DNA of 64,000 nucleotides, taken from Lasiosphaeria ovina. Its lineage: Eukaryota > Ascomycota > Sordariomycetes > Sordariales > Lasiosphaeriaceae. Under the pieces are notes generated by a model. It was not told the DNA's origin. It saw only the letters and a list, made by a program, of their open reading frames with translations, and searched no databases. Both the position numbers and the translations under genes were made by a program. Shown piece by piece: positions 53,410-64,000 of the stretch; the first letter of the stretch is position 1; each line of letters opens with the position of its first letter. The stretch is taken from NCBI GenBank assembly GCA_033439765.1, contig JAULSN010000005.1, positions 124,001 to 188,000 of the forward strand, in the 5' to 3' direction.

Positions 53410-56370
53410 GCTTCTGCATGGCTACAGATCTCGATAACTCGTCGCTTCAGTACTTTCATCTGCTCCGACTGGTCCGACCATGGCTTATCTGGTCACTTGG
53501 CTTGCCTACCCATATGAGACGTATGATCTGTCTGGCGTCAACACTTTTACGCTTCGCTGGCTCGTCTGAAGCGGCCTTTGCTCCGCTCGTGCCGGACGAT
53601 CCTCGACACTCAGCCTGGGACTGCGTTACTCCAGCAGACACTAATCTCGCCATAATCCACCACCAGCCAAGACCACCACATCTTTTTCTGTTTGTAGGAA
53701 TACTTGCCTGTATCATATTAAATATCTCGGGTCTTGGTTGACGACACTCGCCACGTAACGACACGAAGCCCTACCTTGGGCCTGTCCTTGGACGTGCCCA
53801 ATACTGCCGCCGGGGCGTACCTTTAAAAAGTCTGGGGCTGGGAACGAAGCATGCATTGCATTTTGATGGGAAGCGAGGCGCGATGGGATCCACTTTGCGG
53901 GTGAACGAGCGCCTTGCTCACGATATAAGGAAAATGAGGGGCCGAAGGGCCACGGGGTTGGGAGAAGCGTTTGTTTAGGTAAAGTACTTTGGCGGATGAC
54001 ACAATACCCTTGGCAATCCTGGCTGGCGGCCGCCAGCAGTCTTTGGCCGTCGCGCCTTGCGCTTGGTCACTTTGACTAGGAGCCTAGCTCGCTATTCGGC
54101 AAAGACAGAAGACAATGGATTTGACAATAGGAACCTACTTCCCAATCGTGTGTTGTGTTGCATGACGTGATACGACCTGCTCAGCTGTTGATGTGGCGGG
54201 TGGCCAGCTGCACGAGCTAAAGTTGACGGGCGTGGGTCGCTGCGGAGGTGAGTAATGACGCTGTTGAACCATGTGAAGCCGATGCCGCGTGCGTGCACAA
54301 CTGGCTTTAAACCTGGCTTTGAACGTGGCTTGTGGTTGCCGCCAACTTGCTTTGAGATTGCTATGTCGGTCCTATGTCAGTGTGAAGTTTGACATCCCAA
54401 AGGGTTTGGAGTTGCTGAATGGAGCTGCTGGATATAGCTGCTGGATGGCGGAGACGGGCGCGAGGCCTATACCTTTTGTTGCCGCTCCTTGGGCGCCCTT
54501 GTCTCTTCATGCTCCCACGAGGTGCACTGGAGGTAGTGTATGTTGACATGGCTTGCCCGCCGTCGAGTTGAATTTGTCCACACTGTCAGGTATATCTTCC
54601 CGCCGTATGTGTGATATGCAACCGTCTCTTTGGCATCTCTGTGCGTGATCTGTTGTGTGTGATATGCCTGCCCATCTTGTCCCGGACTGCCGTGACCGAA
54701 GTCCACTTGGGCGGGGCTGGCGGGCCAACTGACTCGATCCATGGCCCTCTGTGAGAGAGCAGGAGATCAGCCGGCCCCCATCGTGTCGAAGAACAGCGCG
54801 AAAGGGTCGCCGGTCTAGCGAGCAGAGCTCGGGACCAGGTTCAGAATCTCTGCAGCTTTGTGGACTGGTTGGTTGGTACGTCGGGCAATGCCATGACTTT
54901 CTTCGGCCTGGTGATGAGAGACGTTAACGAACGAACATTCAAGCGCCGGCTATGCATCCATGCTCTTGACTGCCAGAGCTGGAGACACTGGTCTCTGAAA
55001 CTCTTCAGAGGGTATGGAGTCAAAGGCTGAAGGGAGGAACCAAGGCTGAAGGGGAGCGGGTAGCAGTCTGGCCGTGGGTGAAGAGCGGAGTCGGCTGGCT
55101 TCGGTGGTGCACAGCGGTGGGGAAGGCAAGCTGAAAAGCCTCGTCGGGCGGAGGGGCAAGAGAAAATTGGGAAACGCCATACCTGTCGACGAGATTGGAC
55201 AATCCAATCCCGAGCAGTGAAATGTTGTGAAAAATAAGAAGAGCGGATGCGTGTCTCTGCGACACGGGTAATCCTGTCGTCTTGCCCAGCAGAGGCTACT
55301 GGAGGGCTGGGTGCCGTGGGTTGAAGAAGGACGGGAGCTGGACGCCTCAGGGCGGGCAGGCGGCAAAAGTTTGAAGGCGATTTTGGAGACGAATGGAGTG
55401 GGCGGGGCGTTGGTCCCAGATGGCTCAGGTCAGGCTGTTGGTTGGTCGTGCGTGTGTGGAGAGCCGCCGCCCCGAAATTTGTCTTGGTCCAGTGGGTGCT
55501 GGGTGCTTTCTTCTTTGCTGTCACAGGCCACCAGTGCCACAACAGACCACTGTAATTGGCCTGTTTGCGGCTGGGAGGTTGCTTTTAAGGTTTGCAGCCA
55601 TCTCTGGCGGTGTGGAGCAGGTGACGAGCAACGGAAGCTGTCTTGCACGTCTACTGGTACGTTTCAAACTCTGGCAATCGACTGCTTGGGCTTATCATCT
55701 CAGCTCGTCCCAATGTTTGAATCTGACGAACTTAAGGGGTGAAATCGGAGCAAGCCGGCTCGTCACGTCCACTCTCAGCAAGTGCGGATACTATGCCTAC
55801 GCAGTACAGTACATACTGTACAGTGCGGCAGGCCCTGTCGTCTCAGCATCGTCTGAAGACAGCCCATGGCCCCCAACGGCACATTGCAAGCACAGCAAGA
55901 GCCGAGAGCGAGCATGACAAATGCTCGGTCCACTGCTCGGTCTCCGACGGCAGACTAGGAACATGTCCCATCTTGATCCTACGTCTGTCAAACGTTCTAT
56001 ATGCGATTTAGGATTCTGCGTTCGCTGCCATCGAAAGCCGGGCCGTGATGCAACCACAGCTGGCTGCCTGGTTGGCAAAGGAAACGGAGGGGCCACCCGG
56101 AGCGAAGCTGCCGTCCTCCACAAAACGGCCTGGAAATGAGGGGTGTGGCCGTACAAATGCAGCCCCTCGGCCGAGATGTTACTTGTACCGGCACATACAA
56201 CATCTATAACATCTTCTCGTCGACGTCTGCTGCCAGTGCTGAGGATTTGAGCTTGCTAGGCATTCGTTGAAGCGAACTGCGAATGCTGCTCCTCTAGTTC
56301 GCTTCTCGAAAACAGCCTCAGTCTTCCTGATAAGACGTGTCGAGACTCGGACCTGTCGCAACACGCCAAC
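53410..56370. other. 3-kb intergenic region
   Basis: No supported gene. A 233-codon minus open frame (54841-55542) has no domain or splice support. Short TGGCTTTAAACC/TGGCTTTGAACG duplication near 54302-54325. Confidence 0.4.
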
Positions 56371-56853
56371 ATGCTGGGCAAGGTCCTGCTCACCCTCGAT
56401 GCCGTCGGCATGATCGCGGGCACGCTCAAAGCAGACTATTTCAGCTGCACGCACATCTTCAACCCGCGGTGGCCGCCCCATGCCAAGCACGTCTGACCCT
56501 TCTCGCTGCCCTGGCAAGCTACCGGGCTCTGAGACCACGGACTGACCGCACACAGGTTCCACGGCGCGCAGACTATCACCATAGCCGTGATGCTGGGGGT
56601 CGCGACGCTGTACTACACGTGGTGGCCGAGTCTCCTCCCGCACGACGCGACGCCGCAGCGAGTCGAAGACGCCCTGGGTCGGGCCGTCATCGCTGGCACC
56701 CTGTACTGGGTAGCTGGCCTCGTGGCCACCCTCTTCCCCGGCGTCGACGGCGTCGACCCGGAATTCGGGCCCTCGGGCTGGCCGCAGATGCCCTTCTTTA
56801 CCCTGTTTGCGTCGCTCGGCGTCCTGGGGTGGGCTTACGAGACGTGGGTTTAG
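56371..56853 (+). CDS. Small four-TM membrane protein with a GC-AG intron
   Basis: Exons 56371-56486 and 56556-56853 give 137 residues. The only junction that keeps the conserved reading is AA|GCACGT at the donor, producing RWPPHAKFHGAQTITIAV; GT donors nearby shift the frame. Four hydrophobic segments: LLTLDAVGMIAGTL, ITIAVMLGVATLYY, VIAGTLYWVAGLVATL and FFTLFASLGVLGWAY. The NPRWPPHAKFH motif between TM1 and TM2 is characteristic of a small fungal integral membrane family of unknown function (DUF6640-like, by memory). Role unknown. Confidence 0.7.
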
Positions 56854-58701
56854 GTGTTCATTGCGGCTGGATTGACATTTGGCAGACTGTGGCTGCCTCT
56901 TTCGATATTTATCATTTTCTATCAACCCAGTCTCGGCAATTTGTCACGGCCGCACTTGTTATAAAGCCTACAACGAAGTCAATGACATGAATCATCGTTC
57001 ACAGGATGAGATATTTGCAGTGGCCTTTGTAAAGTTACTCCCGTCATGTAATCTCGGGCATGCGCCGGCAGCTCTGAACTGACGAGAAGGGAAGGGAAAA
57101 TAAAAGAAGAGAAGAGGAATAAGAGATATTTAACCTGGCAACAAGATCTAGACAATGTGAATTTTACACCATTGAACACGACAGCGACAATATATCACAC
57201 CGCTCACCTCTCTGACGTTGTCGTCAGCCAGTTCGCAGGGCAAGCAATGCTGCGCGTGGGATGTGGGCACGACGCGTGTCGTGTCCACCAGCATGTCTCA
57301 GGAGGCTTGCTCGCCGACTAGTAAATACGTACATGTGGATCGGCCGGTCGGTTGCAAATCCCCTGGCGCCCTGGACCGGCGGTTCGCGCCAACCTTAACT
57401 TTCTTTCTGCGTATCAATATGCACGGATGCCACGCCATGTTTGTCTTGGATGTTCGGGCTCTTGTTTGCTCTACTGCATTGTGTTGATAGCTGTTCCAGA
57501 GCCTGGCCCTATCGACGTTCAAGCACCAACGGTGGGAGGTATGTACGCAATGTCTCGTTGGAAAGTGTACATTGACAAAAGCTGGCCGGCATCTTCCCTG
57601 GTGTTGGACGTGCGTCTTAACGAGTACAAAAGAACCTATCCGATTATTCGCATCGAGACAACGAGGCGGATCACCAAGACACTAGCAAGCGAGCCAATAT
57701 CGTTAAGGAGGGTCGGCCGTGGGTGATCGACGACGGCGGTGGGCTGTACCTCGCCTAGACGGACGACTGAATGTGTGTGAAAGCAGGCCCTTCCTCGGAT
57801 GCCATCTCTGTTTCTTCTTCTTATCTCGGCCCGATGTATCATGTGCGGTGCTGTCGGCCCCTTTATAAAAATAGGGTACCAACTGCTACCGTATTCCCGG
57901 CTACTTCCCGTTCGCGCGGCACATGGTTGCTATCTCCTGACCATTCCCATACACCCACCAGCCCTTCACTTCTCGGCGCGGCTGGGCTAGCGAACTGCTA
58001 CATAGCTGAAAACTGCTGCTTGAGCACAGAAGTAGCGCTTGTGGCGGGCGTCGAAACACACTGGGCCCATGCCAATCCCGGCGCCTCCCCATTCATCTCC
58101 GCGTTCCGATGCAGCCCATCCCCGTCTTGGCAGCCGGGCCACGCGTCCCACTGGGACTATCCAAGCAGCGCCAGGCGAGATGCTGGGCCAGGGCCGAGCT
58201 GCTAGATCCCGACGGACGGACTTGGTTGGGAGACAAAAAATAACCGCAACATGACCCGTACTGGCAGGAGGACACGGGAATCCATCTCTCCTTCCGTAGC
58301 TAAAACGGTCGCCCACTAAACCGCTAAACTCGCCGCCGGTGCATCTCTATTCCTGCATCATTTTACGTCTTCAATTTATGTCTTCAATCTACGCCGTGTT
58401 CAAAATACCTCAAAGTCTTTGAGCTTTCCACCGACCCCATTCCTTACCTAATTTTTGTCCTCGCTCACTTCTCTCGCCTTATCGAGGGCAGCAAGGCGCA
58501 TTTTACAAGGCTACGCAGGGCAGCGGCCGCGTCGAGACTTCATGATACAATCTGGTCTTTCCATCTTCCGTGGCCGGAAGTGACGGTTTGGTTGGGTGCT
58601 GAATCCAAACAGAACAACAAAACATACCTTCGCTTTCACCGTCCTCTCTTACACACCCGGAGCGCCAAGACCTTTATCGGCAGGCCGCGCGCCGCGCCGG
58701 C
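56854..58701. other. Intergenic, no supported gene
   Basis: Short open frames only. AT-rich around 57090-57200. The last 400 bases are probably promoter and leader of the next gene, with a CAA-rich start near 58605. Confidence 0.4.
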
Positions 58702-60302
58702 ATGCTCGCTCATGACAGCAATATCCCGTCGCTCCCAGGCGGCATGCTCTCGTCGCGGGAAAAGTTTGGCGTGCACGCGCTGCTGGCCTTCTTCTCAACG
58801 CGCGTGCTCCGCGGCGGCCCCAAGATCCTACTGCACCTGGCCGCGTGTCTGGCCGTCTTCATCCTGATCGTTCGCTTCGTGCCGCACCAGGGGCTGTCGG
58901 CGGTCGCAGCCGGAACGACAACGACTATTTGGCGCGGCTGGGCGACGGACGAAACGCCCGACGAGACGACGCCGGCAGCTCACACCGCATCGCCGCTAGC
59001 GGACGCATATGCTCACGGCGGCAGCAGCAAGGATGGATCTGCTTCCCGGTTGAGGATTGTCGTGTTTGGAGCCGACGACATTGCGATGCCCACACCCGTA
59101 CGCGGCCTCGAGAAGGAGACGAGCCGGGGATGGACAGAGGTGCTCTGCCAAGAGGTAGTGTCAATGTCACATCTGGGTCTTGACATCGCTAACGTGCGCA
59201 GCTCGAATGCTCGCAGTACCAGTCGTTCGTCCCGGCTGCCGACAACAGTACGCACGCCATGGTGTCCAATAGCATCTACGACGCCGCCGTCGAGCACCTG
59301 ATGAACGAGACGTGGGGCAACCACAGCCCGGGCAGGAATTACGGCTTCCAGGCCGACGAGTTCCCCGTGGTCAGCCTGCCAGACCTGAGCAACCAGGTGT
59401 CGGCGTTCCTGGCGACCCGCACGCCCAGTACACGGCCCGACGAGACGCTGTGGGTGTTCACATTCGGCACGTGGGACGTCTGGGCACTGGCGTCGATGCC
59501 CCTAAACATTAGCGGCACCGTCATCGAGCTGCTAGCCGATAGCGTTTTCAACGAGGCGGAGCGGTTGTACCACAGCGCGTTGGACAAGGGCTCGGTGGCG
59601 TGGTCTGGCGTAGCTGGCCAGCAGCGAGACGGGTGCGCGACGGCCAAAAGAAACGCCTACCCCGACAACACCAACCCAGAGACGGACATGAAAGGACGCA
59701 GGGCCGACCGGTTCTCCATTATGATCCCGACGCTGTTCGACCCGTCACTGACGCCGGGCTGGGACCTGGCGCGGCCGGCACTCTCGGCGGTCCACTCCAA
59801 GGCCGAGCAGTTGCGCAACGCGGCGGCGCTGACGGGCAAGTGGAACTCGCGACTGGCCGAGAACCTGCACGACTGGGTGCGCGGGCCGGGCGGCGGGTAC
59901 ACTACACCGCAGGGCCAAGACGACCCCAGCGCGACCGCGTCGCTACTCGACCGCATCGCCTCTCGCAACAAGTACCCGCTGCGCGACGCCATCCTGCATG
60001 ACCAGGCTGGGTTCGTGCTCGACGCCGTGGTGGAGCGCCAGCTGCGCGACGGCGGCATGGCCGACACCACAAACCCAAACGCCCAGCCGGAGGCCGAAGT
60101 GTACCGCCACGTGCGCACGCCGTGTGTTCTCGGTGGCGCCCCCTGCGAGGCGCCGCACCAGCACCTGTTCCTCACGCCCTTCAAGGTCGGGTCGCGCGCC
60201 GTGGCGGACCTGGGGCGGCGCGCGGCCGGCATGGTGCGCCGCGGCGAGACGCTGCGGGCGAACTGGGCAGCCAGCGGCGGCGCGTCGTCGTGGGCCAGCT
60301 GA
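58702..60302 (+). CDS. Membrane-anchored SGNH-hydrolase-like protein
   Basis: Exons 58702-59154 and 59202-60302 (47-nt intron, GCTAAC branch) give 517 residues. One membrane helix lies at about 41-60 (KILLHLAACLAVFILIVRFV), so it is likely a type II protein with a lumenal or extracellular domain. The domain opens with RLRIVVFGADDIAMP (~117-130), the place of the SGNH block-I GDS, and has FTFGTWDVWALA (~235-247) at the block-III position. The nucleophile Ser is not obvious in the FGADD block, so catalysis is uncertain. Four N-glycosylation-like sites are visible (NST, NET, NHS, NIS). Substrate unknown. Confidence 0.65.
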
Positions 60303-60994
60303 CTTGTGGCCGCCGCGTCTCCGGCAGGTTGGATCTTGGTCTTGGGAGGGGCGGCGCGGGCGGGTTCGGTATTGAATGATAGACGGCGGGCGGGCTGGAG
60401 GAGCGAGGCGATGGCATCCGAGACGCGGTGCAGGGAGGTCGAGGCATACTAGGCGGCGGCCACGGGTGCTGCAGCGCACGACGGGCCGTGGAGGGACTAG
60501 TGCTGCCTGCCGGATGGAATAAGAACTGTTTGATGGAACGAAGGAAGTTTGGGCTCTGGTTACCAACTGATGACGGGTACGGTGATGGCGATGTGATGGT
60601 GACGGTGATACCCCGCTATGGTTGTGTCTTACGCTGTCTGACGTGGCCGCGTTGTGAATGGCTCCTTTGGGCGTTGGTAGATAGCGAGAACCGCACAGTG
60701 GCTGGAATTGATCTGCAACCGTTTTTTGATCAAGCTGTCGGCAGGATGAGGTGTCTCTGATGTCGTCGTCATCAAACCGACCGCTCCACTGTAGGCTTGG
60801 CTCTTGGCGTCTGGGTTAGGGATCTCTCTTAGCGCACGCGTGATGCAAGCCCCTGTCAGTTTGCTTGGCAGCCTAAATCGCCTGAGCCGCAGTGGACGTC
60901 GTCAATCTTTCGTCTGTCACCATCCGCCTGCCTGTCACCATCAGAGCAGCAACTGCACGGCCAGCATGCGCGCGACTAAACGCCACACCAAGCT
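60303..60994. other. Intergenic / battenin promoter
   Basis: No supported gene between the SGNH-like gene and battenin, which are co-oriented. Confidence 0.4.
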
Positions 60995-62436
60995 ATGAAC
61001 CGATCGCCCTCGTCGCTAGGCCTGCTGCCACTGCCACTGCCTGGGTCGCCGTCGTCGTCGTGGGCGCTCTTCCGCGCCCGCGTCGCCAGCTTCTCCCGCA
61101 AGTCGGACACACCCGTCCTGGTAGCGTTCTGGCTGTTTGGTGCGCCTGCGACCCCCTTCTCTCCCGCCTGCGACCCCCTGACCCTCTAACACCTCCAGGC
61201 CTCGTCAACAATGTCCTCTACGTCATCATCCTGTCGGCGGCCCAGGACCTCGTCGGCAACGTGCCCAAGGGCGTCGTCCTCCTCGCCGACGTCATGCCCA
61301 GCTTCCTGACCAAGCTCGTCGCCCCCTACTTCATCCACCGCGTCCCCTACGCCGTTCGCATTCTCGTCTTCGTCGCCCTGTCGACGGCCGGCATGCTGCT
61401 CGTCGCCTTCACTCCCCCGTCGCAGCCTGTCGCCGTCAAGCTCGTCGGCGTCGTCCTGTCCAGCCTCAGCAGCGGCGGCGGCGAGCTGAGCTTTCTCGGC
61501 CTGACACACTATTACGGCCACATGAGCCTGGCGGCGTGGGGCAGCGGGACGGGGGCCGCTGGCCTCGCCGGCGCAGGTCTGTACGTGCTGATGACGGACT
61601 GGATCGGCTTCAGCGTCAAGGCCAGCCTGCTCGCCTCGGCCTTCCTGCCCGTCATCATGCTGGTCAGCTTCTTTCTCGTCCTGCCCCACGGCCCGATGCG
61701 CGCCGCCGTGCAGAGGGACTACGAGCCACTGCTGTCGGAGCAGGAACCAAGCGACGAGGGGGATGGAGAAAGTGAAAGTTTTGACACCCCTGCTGGAACG
61801 GCGTCGTCGGTCTCGTCTGTCCCGGCAGCTGCGTCGACGGCGTACTCTGCGCGCCCGGGCGAGGCCAGGATGTCGTTCCTGGCTAATCTCCGCCGCTCTA
61901 GATCGCTGTTCGTGCCCTACATGCTGCCGCTGCTCCTGGTGTACATTGCCGAGTACACCATCAACCAGGGCGTCGCGCCCACGCTGCTGTTCCCGCTTGA
62001 CGCGTCGCCCTTCGCCGAGTTTAGGGAGTTCTACCCCTTCTACGGCTTCCTGTACCAGCTAGGTGTCTTCATCTCGCGCTCGTCGTCGCCGTTCATCCGC
62101 ATCCGCCACCTCTACCTGCCGTCGATCCTGCAGGTTGTCAACCTGGTATTGCTGACGCTCCACGCCCTCCTCAACTTCATCCCCTCGGTGTATCTCGTGT
62201 TTGCCGTCGTCTTCTGGGAGGGGCTGCTAGGCGGCGCTGTGTATGTCAACACGTTTGCCAAGATCATGGAGGACGTGCCGGTCGAGGACCGCGAGTTCAG
62301 CCTGGGCGCCACGTCGGTCAGCGACAGCGGCGGCATTTGCGTCGCTGGCTTCGTCGGCATGGTCATGGAGGTCTGGCTGTGCGACTGGCAGGTGCAGCAT
62401 GGAAGGGACTGGTGCCGGCGCATCAGGGCGGGTTGA
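60995..62436 (+). CDS. btn1: Battenin, CLN3/Btn1 family vacuolar membrane protein
   Basis: Exons 60995-61139 and 61199-62436 join as [20 protein letters not shown] and give 460 residues, the usual length for the family. Family signatures: [67 protein letters not shown], and near the C-terminus [18 protein letters not shown]. About 11 membrane segments are visible, with a Ser/Glu-rich cytosolic loop at roughly 260-310. CLN3/Btn1 acts in the lysosome or vacuole membrane, affecting pH and, in animals, glycerophosphodiester export. No frame damage. Confidence 0.92.
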
Positions 62437-62873
62437 GGGCGCCTTTTATGGCACTTTGCTGCACCCTACTGCCATAACCAGCCTGCCCGCTGAGTGTAAC
62501 GCAAACGGGCTTTGACTCGATGTCTTAAGCCTAATGACGACACCGGAGTGGGCGCTTCACTTGGCGAAGAGGCGCAAGGTGTCGAGCTACGCAGCACAGT
62601 CTATTTGTGCCTTTACCTAGGGGATCAAACACGGCCCGAATGGCTCCTGGCCCATTGCCTCCATTCCGTCAAGACTCATCGTACGTCCGATGGCGCCTAC
62701 GTCCTTTTATAGCAAAGGCAACGTACGCAGCCTAGCTTCGTTACTGGGAGTATAATATGGAGAGGAAAGGATTTCGTTCCAGATGTCATCATCTTTCTCT
62801 CCCTTCTGCCTGTTGAAAGACACGGGCAACAACCCTTCATATTCTTCTCTATCACTTCAGATACCTTAAAGTC
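62437..62873. other. Intergenic, nothing recognised
   Basis: Short region between battenin and the Cys-rich gene, with a TCTTCTC pyrimidine tract near the latter's start. Confidence 0.4.
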
Positions 62874-63317
62874 ATGGGCTGTTTTCCATCAAAGGACGCA
62901 GAGCCAGCTCCGGGGCCGATGCCGGACGGGGCCTACCATCTCGGGGGCGGTGCTTTCGTCGGGGGGCCCAACTCTCTCCTGCCCCCGGAGAGAAACCCTG
63001 CGCTGTGGCCGACCGACCCATATGCGGTAGTGGCGACCCGGCTGCCCTGCGGCTGCACGCTTTGGTCGTTCAAGTGCCGCGAGTGCGGGCACACGATTGA
63101 GGACGAGGAAGAAAACCAAAAACTGGATATTGCCAAGTGCATGACTTGCAAGGCAATGCCGGATCCTGCGAACCCACCCCCCTCGGCGTGTGTCGAAAAG
63201 GCCCTGATCAAAGCGCGGAAGATAACCTGCGTACACTGCGCGCGCGAAGAGCGAAGACGGCGCAGGGAACGCCGGGTGAGCAGCTCAACAGGCCTTATGT
63301 CCATGCTAGATTACTGA
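62874..63317 (+). CDS. Small Cys-rich protein with N-myristoylation-type start
   Basis: Single exon of 147 residues. The start MGCFPSKD is a textbook N-myristoylation/palmitoylation signal (Gly2, Cys3, Ser6, Lys7). Cysteine pairs follow: LPCGCTLWSFKCRECGH, KCMTCKA and ITCVHCAREE, spaced like a small zinc ribbon. It ends in a basic RRRRRERR stretch and SSTGLMSMLDY. Not identified; likely a membrane-tethered zinc-binding adaptor (inference). Confidence 0.7.
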   Translation: MGCFPSKDAEPAPGPMPDGAYHLGGGAFVGGPNSLLPPERNPALWPTDPYAVVATRLPCGCTLWSFKCRECGHTIEDEEENQKLDIAKCMTCKAMPDPANPPPSACVEKALIKARKITCVHCAREERRRRRERRVSSSTGLMSMLDY

Positions 63318-63841
63318 TTCCCTTGACAGGTGCGGCCACGGCCAGTCACCATGTGGCCCGGACCCGGCGCGAGCTACTTTGAGCCGTAAGAGGAAGATGC
63401 GGGCTGGGAGCATGGGAGTGAGGAGCCACGGGTTGGGATGGGATGGGGCTAAAGGAGCCAGCCAAATGGGCCAAATGTAACCAAAAAAAATTAAATTTCT
63501 TTTGGATCAGCAGTTTGGGTACGGGATCAGAATGTAGCAACGTTTCCAAGTGCGATCGGCAATCACTGCAGACATTCTATGAGTGATACGGACTGGGAGG
63601 TTTGTGTCCGGGCTACGAGTGACGCCTGGACTTAAAGGAGGCGTATAAGAACGAGGCGCATGCTCTACCTCGTCTTTTTCTTTTCACACGACACAGGAAC
63701 TGCCGGCGCTTCAACAAACGTTCCAATAAGCAGAGATGGCGAGTACACATAAGAACAGACAGAACCAAAGTACATGGTGCTGGGTTCCTGTTGGGCGCGC
63801 GTGCGTAGAACGCCACCTTCCATGTCTGAACTATATCAGCA
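63318..63841. other. Intergenic, nothing recognised
   Basis: Contains A-rich AACCAAAAAAAATTAAATTT near 63480. Confidence 0.4.
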
Positions 63842-63913
63842 GGTCCGCTAGCTCAACCGGTAGGGCGTCTGACTACGAATCAAGAGGTTCCAGGTTCGAG
63901 TTTGGGAGGATCG
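63842..63913 (+). tRNA. tRNA-Arg(ACG), apparently degenerate
   Basis: The D-arm (GCTC...GGGC), anticodon loop CTACGAA and TTCGAGT loop are clear and match fungal tRNA-Arg(ACG). Relative to the usual form, the anticodon stem has a C-A mismatch (TCTGA/TCAAG), the T-stem 3' strand is TTGGG instead of CCTGG, and one base seems missing before the acceptor strand. The changes are mainly C-to-T and G-to-A. Probably a tRNA pseudogene or a structurally weak copy. Confidence 0.55.
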
Positions 63914-64000
63914 GTGCATTTGCTTTTGCCGTCTCGCCGTGGACAAGGGGTTGTGTTTTTTGGTGGAGAATCGTCCACCTTGGACTCACGCCAGCGATCT

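Noticed and set aside
54841..55542. 233-codon open frame on the minus strand
   Set aside because: Pro/Ser/Arg-rich with no family features and alternative open frames in both other phases; lies in a long intergenic region.
1..64000. CRISPR arrays, operons or bacterial regulatory sites
   Set aside because: The sequence is eukaryotic (spliceosomal introns, fungal families) and no spaced direct-repeat array was seen.

Overview
This window comes from a filamentous ascomycete (Pezizomycotina, probably Sordariomycete-like). The signs are short spliceosomal introns (43-104 nt) with GTRAGT-type donors and CTAAC-like branch points, fungus-specific families (HET, STAND-type N-terminal domain, UbiA, sedolisin), compact GC-rich genes, and transposon relics whose in-frame stops sit mostly where Gln codons are expected, the footprint of repeat-induced point mutation (RIP).

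Layout. Positions 1-10.7 kb hold a recognition or incompatibility-like group: the tail of a TPR protein, an unidentified small gene, a ruined P450, a 1457-residue TPR+HET protein, and a STAND-N-like helical gene with a one-base frameshift. Positions 11.06-16.27 kb hold a 12-exon gene for a 1504-residue protein. It joins a zincin-like HExxH centre, completed across an 18-nt microexon, to a C-terminal series of cytochrome b5-like modules. This is the most unusual object in the window. Positions 16.6-28.4 kb mix intact and broken genes: a degenerate kinase-like protein, two unidentified relics, an SDR interrupted by one amber codon, and an intact UbiA prenyltransferase. Positions 28.4-37 kb are a transposon-rich, partly AT-rich graveyard: amino-acid permease fragment, pogo/Fot1 relic, LTR, two secreted-protein remnants, and a frameshifted sedolisin. 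Positions 37-41.8 kb contain no gene I can support.

From 41.8 kb to the end the window is housekeeping-like: a 1490-residue disordered protein, a convergent Utp12-domain nucleolar protein, a BET bromodomain protein, a four-TM protein with a GC-AG intron, a membrane-anchored SGNH-like protein, battenin (CLN3/Btn1), a Cys-rich protein with an acylation-type MGC start, and a degenerate tRNA-Arg. The contrast between a stable right third and a decaying left two thirds suggests a boundary between a core compartment and an accessory, RIP-affected one.

Splice models were built by hand from donor, acceptor and frame agreement. All homology statements are from family knowledge, not from a database search.
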